Source: DASRJG01 sp032124015 (GTDB lineage: Bacteria; Acidobacteriota; Polarisedimenticolia; Polarisedimenticolales; DASRJG01). From it: a stretch of 64,000 nt of DNA. The stretch spans positions 6,895 through 70,894 of the forward strand of contig JAQBEH010000098.1 in the NCBI GenBank assembly GCA_032124015.1. Reading direction: 5' to 3'. A model generated the notes under the pieces. The model was not told where the DNA came from. It worked only from the letters and a program-made list of their open reading frames with translations, and made no database searches. Positions within the stretch are counted from its first letter, which is position 1. Every line of letters begins with the position of its first letter. The position numbers were made by a program, and so were the translations under genes. Positions 60,025-64,000 of this stretch are shown here, piece by piece.

Positions 60025-61434
60025 ATGCTGGTTCTCGCCCTTGCCTTCTCCCTCCTTTTCACGCCCAAGACGATGCGGCTCGACTATTTCCACACGGGAG
60101 ACCACGGACGCGAGATCGTGGCGCTCGATCGAATCGTGTCGGACGGCCCTTGGGCCGGGAGCACGACACGCCTCATCGACGACCTGAATCTGGGCTCCTA
60201 TCTCTTCGAGGTCGTCGATCCCGAAACGAACCGCACGCTCTACTCGCGCGGCTTCGCGTCGCTCTACGGCGAATGGGAGGCGACCGGCGAGGCGAAGGCC
60301 GAAGCGCGGACCTTTCACGAGTCGCTACGTTTTCCCTGGCCGAAGGCGCCGGTGCAGGTCGTCTTGAAGAAGCGCGGGACGGGCGGGATGTTCCGCGAGG
60401 TCTGGACGACGCGTGTCGATCCCGCTTCACCCGCCGCCAACGCGTCGGACATCGCGCCGAAGGGGAAGGTCTGGACGGTTTTTGAGAACGGCCCGCCCAA
60501 CGACAAAGTCGACCTTCTGATCCTGGGCGAGGGATACACCGAATCCGAGTTGCCGAAATTCCACGCCGACGTGACTCGCCTGACGGACAAGCTCTTCGCG
60601 ACCGAGCCGTTCAAGTCGCGCAAGAAGGATTTCAACGTTCGAGCGATCGATCTTCCTTCCGCGGTGTCCGGCGTGAACCGCCCGCACGTTGGGAAGTTCC
60701 GGCGCACCGCCGTGTCGGCGTCGTACTACGTTTTCGAGTCGGAGCGGTACATGCTGACCGAGGACAACCGCGCGCTGCGAGACGTGCTCTCCCAGGCGCC
60801 GTACGAGTTCATCGAGATCCTCGCCAACGAGAAGCAGTACGGGGGCGGCGGGATCTACAACTTCCAGGCGACCGCAAGCGTGGACACCTCGTTTTCGGAG
60901 TACGTATTCGTTCACGAGTTCGGCCATCACTTCGCCGGCCTCGCCGACGAGTACTACATGTCCCCCGCGGTCACGACGGAGTTCCCGAAAGACCAGCCGG
61001 AGCCGTGGGAGCCGAACGTCACGGCCCTTCGCGATCCCTCGAAGCTGAAGTGGCGTGACCTCGTCGCCGCCGGGACGCCTCTGCCGACGCCGTGGGACAA
61101 GGACGCCTGGGAGGCGGAGGCGCGCGCGTTTCTGAATCGGCGCCTCGAGCTCATCAAGCGAGGCGCTCCCGAGGCCGAATTCGACGCGCTGTTTCGCGAG
61201 CAGCAGGCCTCGGATACGCCGATGCTCTCGGGGATGACGTTCTCGGGGAAGGTCGGCGCCTTTGAGGGCGCCGCGTATCAGGCGAAGGGGCTCTACCGGC
61301 CGGAAACCGATTGCATCATGTTCACCCGCGACGAGGTTGGCTTCTGCAAGGTCTGCCGCAAAGCGATCGAGAGGGTCATCGACCTTTACGCCATGCCTTC
61401 TACGGGAGGTTCTTCGATAGATTCAGGAATTTGA
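60025..61434 (+). CDS. M64-family (IgA-peptidase-like) metallopeptidase
   Basis: A 469-residue protein. AAGGAG before the ATG and a following hydrophobic signal (MLVLALAFSLLF) fix the start; an earlier in-frame ATG at 59980 is rejected. An N-terminal beta-rich domain (about 15-140) precedes the M64 core (VDLLILGEGYTESE, about 162-175), and HEFGHHFAGLADEYY (297-311) is the zinc motif HExxHxxGLxDE. CIMFTRDEVGFCKVCRKAIE at the C-terminus contains the conserved Cys. Members include the Clostridium ramosum IgA-cleaving enzyme; the target here is unknown. Its end overlaps the convergent cytochrome gene by 35 bp. Confidence 0.92.
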   Translation: MLVLALAFSLLFTPKTMRLDYFHTGDHGREIVALDRIVSDGPWAGSTTRLIDDLNLGSYLFEVVDPETNRTLYSRGFASLYGEWEATGEAKAEARTFHESLRFPWPKAPVQVVLKKRGTGGMFREVWTTRVDPASPAANASDIAPKGKVWTVFENGPPNDKVDLLILGEGYTESELPKFHADVTRLTDKLFATEPFKSRKKDFNVRAIDLPSAVSGVNRPHVGKFRRTAVSASYYVFESERYMLTEDNRALRDVLSQAPYEFIEILANEKQYGGGGIYNFQATASVDTSFSEYVFVHEFGHHFAGLADEYYMSPAVTTEFPKDQPEPWEPNVTALRDPSKLKWRDLVAAGTPLPTPWDKDAWEAEARAFLNRRLELIKRGAPEAEFDALFREQQASDTPMLSGMTFSGKVGAFEGAAYQAKGLYRPETDCIMFTRDEVGFCKVCRKAIERVIDLYAMPSTGGSSIDSGI

Positions 61435-62512
61435 TCCGATCGCCCTTTTCGGGATCGGTCGCGGCGTGGAAATAGTAGAAGATCGCTTCGACCCTGGCCG
61501 ACCGGCCGGCCGGCACCCTGAACGTGAAGCTCTCCAATCTCGTTTCGTCCGGGGCGAGCCGCGTGTCGGAGACGACCTTGGCCGCTTTCAAGAACGCGAC
61601 GTATTCCTTTTCTATCGTCTTCCCGTCGGCGTCGGCCAAAAGCCGCGTGTAGATGCGTTGTTCGCTCGCGACCGTCACGCCCGCCGACGTGACGCGCACT
61701 TCGAGAATCATCTGGCGCATCGGCGACCCGGTGGGGAGGAAATGACCGGCTCCCTCGTTCTTGACTTTGACCGAAACGTCGATCGTCATGCCGTTTCGTT
61801 TTGCGGTGAGCTTGGCGGTCACAGCCTTGTTCAACTGGCTGACGGAGTGGCTGCCCGGCATCGCGTGAAGGTTCACGAGGTGCGACGACTCGCGACGCAC
61901 GCGCGGCTCGACGACCGACCCCCGCACCAGCTCCATGTGGCACTGCTGGCACTCGAGGTCGCCCTTCCCGCTCGGAGAGTCCTTCCACTCGCTGTAGGTT
62001 GTGACCACGGAGAATCCGCCTGCGTTCTTGTACTCGTGGCAGACGGCGCACAGCAGGGCCGACGTATGAACGCTCGAGTACGCGGTGCCGTGCGCTGGGG
62101 AACTCGAATCCTTCGAGGGACCGCTCTTGACGGTGCCGAATTGGATCACGGCCCTCGGGTTCGGCCCGTCTTGCTTGACCTCGCGCATCGAATGACAGTA
62201 ATCGCAGGTCACACCTTCCCAACTCACCTTGCGGGCGAGGTCCTTGTCGTCGAGCAGTGCGGACGCGGGCGCGTGGCAGCCGAGACAGACCTGTCGGGCC
62301 TCGACGCCGTATTCGTTCTCGGCAGCGTCGAGCGCGTCGATGAAGTTCGGGCTCGTCATCGCGTTCGCGTGGGCGGACGTTGCCCAGGAGTCGTGGATGG
62401 CACGATGACAGCGGCCGCAGAGCTCCGCGCTCGCGGGCACCGGCAGCTTGCCGGCCGCGGCCGCCGCTGTTGTCAACGCCAGGACGATCGCCACGGTGAT
62501 GGCTTTGCGCAT
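61400..62512 (-). CDS. Penta-haem cytochrome c (c554-like)
   Basis: A 370-residue periplasmic protein with signal peptide (cleavage near AAAAAG). Five CxxCH haem sites lie in the first ~200 residues: CGRCH, CLGCH, CDYCH, CAVCH and CQQCH. The spacing and the GVTCDYCHSM and CAVCHEY contexts match the cytochrome c554/c-prime group. The C-terminal ~170 residues are beta-rich without haem (GHFLPTGSP...). It is downstream of NrfD and the iron-sulfur gene and probably passes electrons with them. Confidence 0.92.
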   Translation of the reverse strand: MRKAITVAIVLALTTAAAAAGKLPVPASAELCGRCHRAIHDSWATSAHANAMTSPNFIDALDAAENEYGVEARQVCLGCHAPASALLDDKDLARKVSWEGVTCDYCHSMREVKQDGPNPRAVIQFGTVKSGPSKDSSSPAHGTAYSSVHTSALLCAVCHEYKNAGGFSVVTTYSEWKDSPSGKGDLECQQCHMELVRGSVVEPRVRRESSHLVNLHAMPGSHSVSQLNKAVTAKLTAKRNGMTIDVSVKVKNEGAGHFLPTGSPMRQMILEVRVTSAGVTVASEQRIYTRLLADADGKTIEKEYVAFLKAAKVVSDTRLAPDETRLESFTFRVPAGRSARVEAIFYYFHAATDPEKGDRIKFLNLSKNLP

Positions 62513-62534
62513 GACTCTCCCCTAGAAGAACGCG

Positions 62535-63710
62535 CTAGTGGGCTGCCTCATCCCGCTTCATCGGCGGCAGCAGCTTCACGAGAACCCACAAGATGACAAA
62601 CGGGAGCGCCAGGAGAATCAGGGAGGGCAGCAGCCCCTCCTTCGTCGCGAATCCCATCTTGTAGGTCGTGTACCCGAGGAAGCTCTTCGAGAAGAGCTGG
62701 CCGCCGATGACGACGTTCCAGCGCATCGCGAAGATCCCGCACAGCGTCAACGACGACGCCAGCACGTAGATCCCCTCGCGGGCACGCGCGCTCATCGAGA
62801 CGATCTGCACCAGCGCGAGGAGGCCGATTGGAATCAGCGTGCCGATGATGATTTGCAGAACGATTTGCGAGGTATACAAGCGCGTGTGGACCATGAAGTT
62901 TAGGGTCTTCAATGATTCATCCGCCTCGTAGTTGCGGTGGATCAGATCCAGCATCTCGAGCGAGAAGTCGATGAGGAACGCATAGAAGAGATAGCGCGCC
63001 ATTGTGTCCAGGCAGGGAATGCTCCGTTTGATCCCCTGGACGAAGCAGACCACGATGTACAAAAGAAGCACCATCGCGATGCCGGAGACGATCGCCGAGA
63101 AGAGGAAGACGATGGGCATGAGCGGCGTCGACCACCAGGGATTGGCCTTGATGGAGCCGAAGAGGAAGCCGACATACCCGTGCAGCAGGAACGCCGACGG
63201 GATGCCGACTATGGTGACGAACCGGCCGATCTTTTCGTCGAGCTCCAGGGCGCGCGGGCTGATGTTGTACGAACCCAGGGCCATGACCCGGTAAATGTGG
63301 CGACGCCAGCCCGTTTCCTCTAGGGCCATGGTCACGATCTCTTTCCTGTAGTCGAGCCAGATTTCGATGACCAAAACGGCGAGGAGGTACCAGAGATAGA
63401 CGAACCCGAACATCGCCATCGCCGATGTGGAATGAGGCGTCAGGTACATCTCGAACGACCGCTCGGGGTGGCCGAGGTGCAGTTGGAGCGGAAGCGGGGC
63501 GACGATCATGAACGACAGCGCCGTCAGGAGCGCCAGGCGATACGTCGGCCGGACCTCCTCGACGTTGAAGACCCTCTCGAGCGACGCGAGAATGAATGCG
63601 CCGGCGACGATCCCGGTGAGGAACGGGTACAAGACGATGAGGATGCTCCACTGGAGCTCGACCTCGTTCGGATACATGAACCCTTCGACGCCGTGCAGGA
63701 TCGCTTCCAA
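62535..63710 (-). CDS. nrfD: NrfD/PsrC-family membrane quinone-interacting subunit
   Basis: A 391-residue protein with about ten helices. The start (NEVELQWSILIVLYPFLTGIVAGAFILASL) and PLQLHLGHPERSFEMYLTPHSTSAMAMFGFVYLWYLL match the NrfD family, which carries the quinol site in polysulfide reductase, Qrc, ACIII and DMSO-type complexes. No haem ligands are needed. It lies between the iron-sulfur subunit and the multihaem cytochrome, so the cluster looks like a quinol-oxidising or quinone-reducing module. Confidence 0.92.
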   Translation of the reverse strand: MEAILHGVEGFMYPNEVELQWSILIVLYPFLTGIVAGAFILASLERVFNVEEVRPTYRLALLTALSFMIVAPLPLQLHLGHPERSFEMYLTPHSTSAMAMFGFVYLWYLLAVLVIEIWLDYRKEIVTMALEETGWRRHIYRVMALGSYNISPRALELDEKIGRFVTIVGIPSAFLLHGYVGFLFGSIKANPWWSTPLMPIVFLFSAIVSGIAMVLLLYIVVCFVQGIKRSIPCLDTMARYLFYAFLIDFSLEMLDLIHRNYEADESLKTLNFMVHTRLYTSQIVLQIIIGTLIPIGLLALVQIVSMSARAREGIYVLASSLTLCGIFAMRWNVVIGGQLFSKSFLGYTTYKMGFATKEGLLPSLILLALPFVILWVLVKLLPPMKRDEAAH

Positions 63711-63725
63711 CTTGATCTCCTCGGC

Positions 63726-64000
63726 CTAGCGAACCGCGCCGTCGAGGCCGTGGTAGACGAGCTTGGCCCCGGTGGCGAGATACGGTTTGAGCACCTGCAC
63801 CTTCTGCGTGCGCAGCAACTCATGGAGAGGGTCATTCGGGTCCTTGAGATCGCCCAAGAGGCGGGCCCCCGTTGGGCAGGTCTCGCAGCACGCCGTCGTC
63901 AGCCCCTTGGTGATGCGGTGGTAGCAGAGCGTGCATTTCTGCGCAGTGCGGGTGTAGGGGGCGCTGGCCTCGTGCGGTATGAACCGCGAACCGTAGGGGC
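63726..64000 (-). CDS. 4Fe-4S ferredoxin-like subunit, C-terminal part (NrfC/PsrB/DsrO type)
   Basis: The minus-strand frame is open to the right edge and ends with TAG at 63726. The visible ~91 codons include QKCTLCYHRITKG and TACCETCPTGARLLGDLKDP, the paired cysteine motifs and the TCPTGA end that mark the four-cluster ferredoxin of NrfC/PsrB/TtrB-type complexes. The N-terminal clusters lie outside the window. It would shuttle electrons between NrfD and its partner. Co-oriented with NrfD, about 15 bp apart. Confidence 0.88.
   Translation of the reverse strand, partial: PYGSRFIPHEASAPYTRTAQKCTLCYHRITKGLTTACCETCPTGARLLGDLKDPNDPLHELLRTQKVQVLKPYLATGAKLVYHGLDGAVR

Overview
The window is chromosomal DNA from a very G+C-rich bacterium. 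It is densely packed, with most genes separated by under 100 bp and many joined by ATGA, GTGA or TAATG stop/start overlaps. The gene content points to Acidobacteriota (possibly a Thermoanaerobaculia-like lineage): two tandem Ser/Thr kinases fused to WD40-like (PD40) propellers, a sortilin/VPS10-type BNR propeller protein, a MopE-type Cys/Asp fragment, a long UbiD protein, a b-type-cytochrome succinate dehydrogenase and a lexA-imuA-imuB-dnaE2 cassette. This assignment is inference from family content. There is no rRNA or ribosomal protein in the window to settle it, and no tRNA, CRISPR array or transposase gene was seen.

Layout. 1-8.5 kb: the 3' end of a squalene/phytoene synthase, acetyltransferases, a DJ-1/PfpI protein, a TMEM175-type channel, an EXPERA/EBP-type membrane protein, a DUF547 protein, truA and a Cys/Met-metabolism PLP enzyme. 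8.5-17.8 kb: a lipoprotein, an aminotransferase, an esterase, a histidine kinase, a CPA2 antiporter, a metallo-beta-lactamase-fold hydrolase, a flavin reductase-like protein and an M28 peptidase. 17.9-22.7 kb: sdhCAB, a small barrel-like protein and two tandem monohaem cytochromes c. 22.8-29.3 kb: acetyltransferases, hemolysin III, a methyltransferase, UbiD, a lipoprotein and an FMN reductase. 29.3-31.4 kb: a sulfur-trafficking unit (rhodanese-MBL, TusA, DsrE2-like). 31.4-37.5 kb: the SOS mutasome operon behind a candidate LexA operator. 37.5-43.7 kb: DUF1254, YwiC-like, amidohydrolase, NmrA-like and Ig-domain proteins. 43.8-55.1 kb: a minus-strand block of two kinase-propellers, a serine hydrolase, an HtrA-like protease and the sortilin-like protein. 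55.1-64 kb: a zinc-ribbon protein, a TIM-barrel glycosidase, a repeat protein, a glycosyltransferase, msrA, an M64 peptidase and a respiratory module (penta-haem cytochrome c, NrfD, and a 4Fe-4S subunit cut by the window end).

The most striking signal is a family of palindromic elements. Five full copies share a conserved 13-nt core (CCCCGGATACCGC on the + strand) in the loop of a long hairpin, and seven short relatives carry only the GGGGAC..TCCCC/poly-T unit. Three full copies and one short copy lie inside the reading frames of the SOS mutasome genes (two in dnaE2, one in imuA, a short one in imuB) without breaking them. The outer arms differ at every site and are perfect inverted copies (17-48 bp) of the local host sequence, in one case spanning the 3' ends of two convergent genes. 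The layout resembles REPINs (paired REP sequences mobilised by RAYT transposases) or Rickettsia palindromic elements, but the host-derived arms are unusual. A second genome-wide signal is a -10-like hexamer placed 6-10 nt before many start codons, consistent with leaderless transcription.
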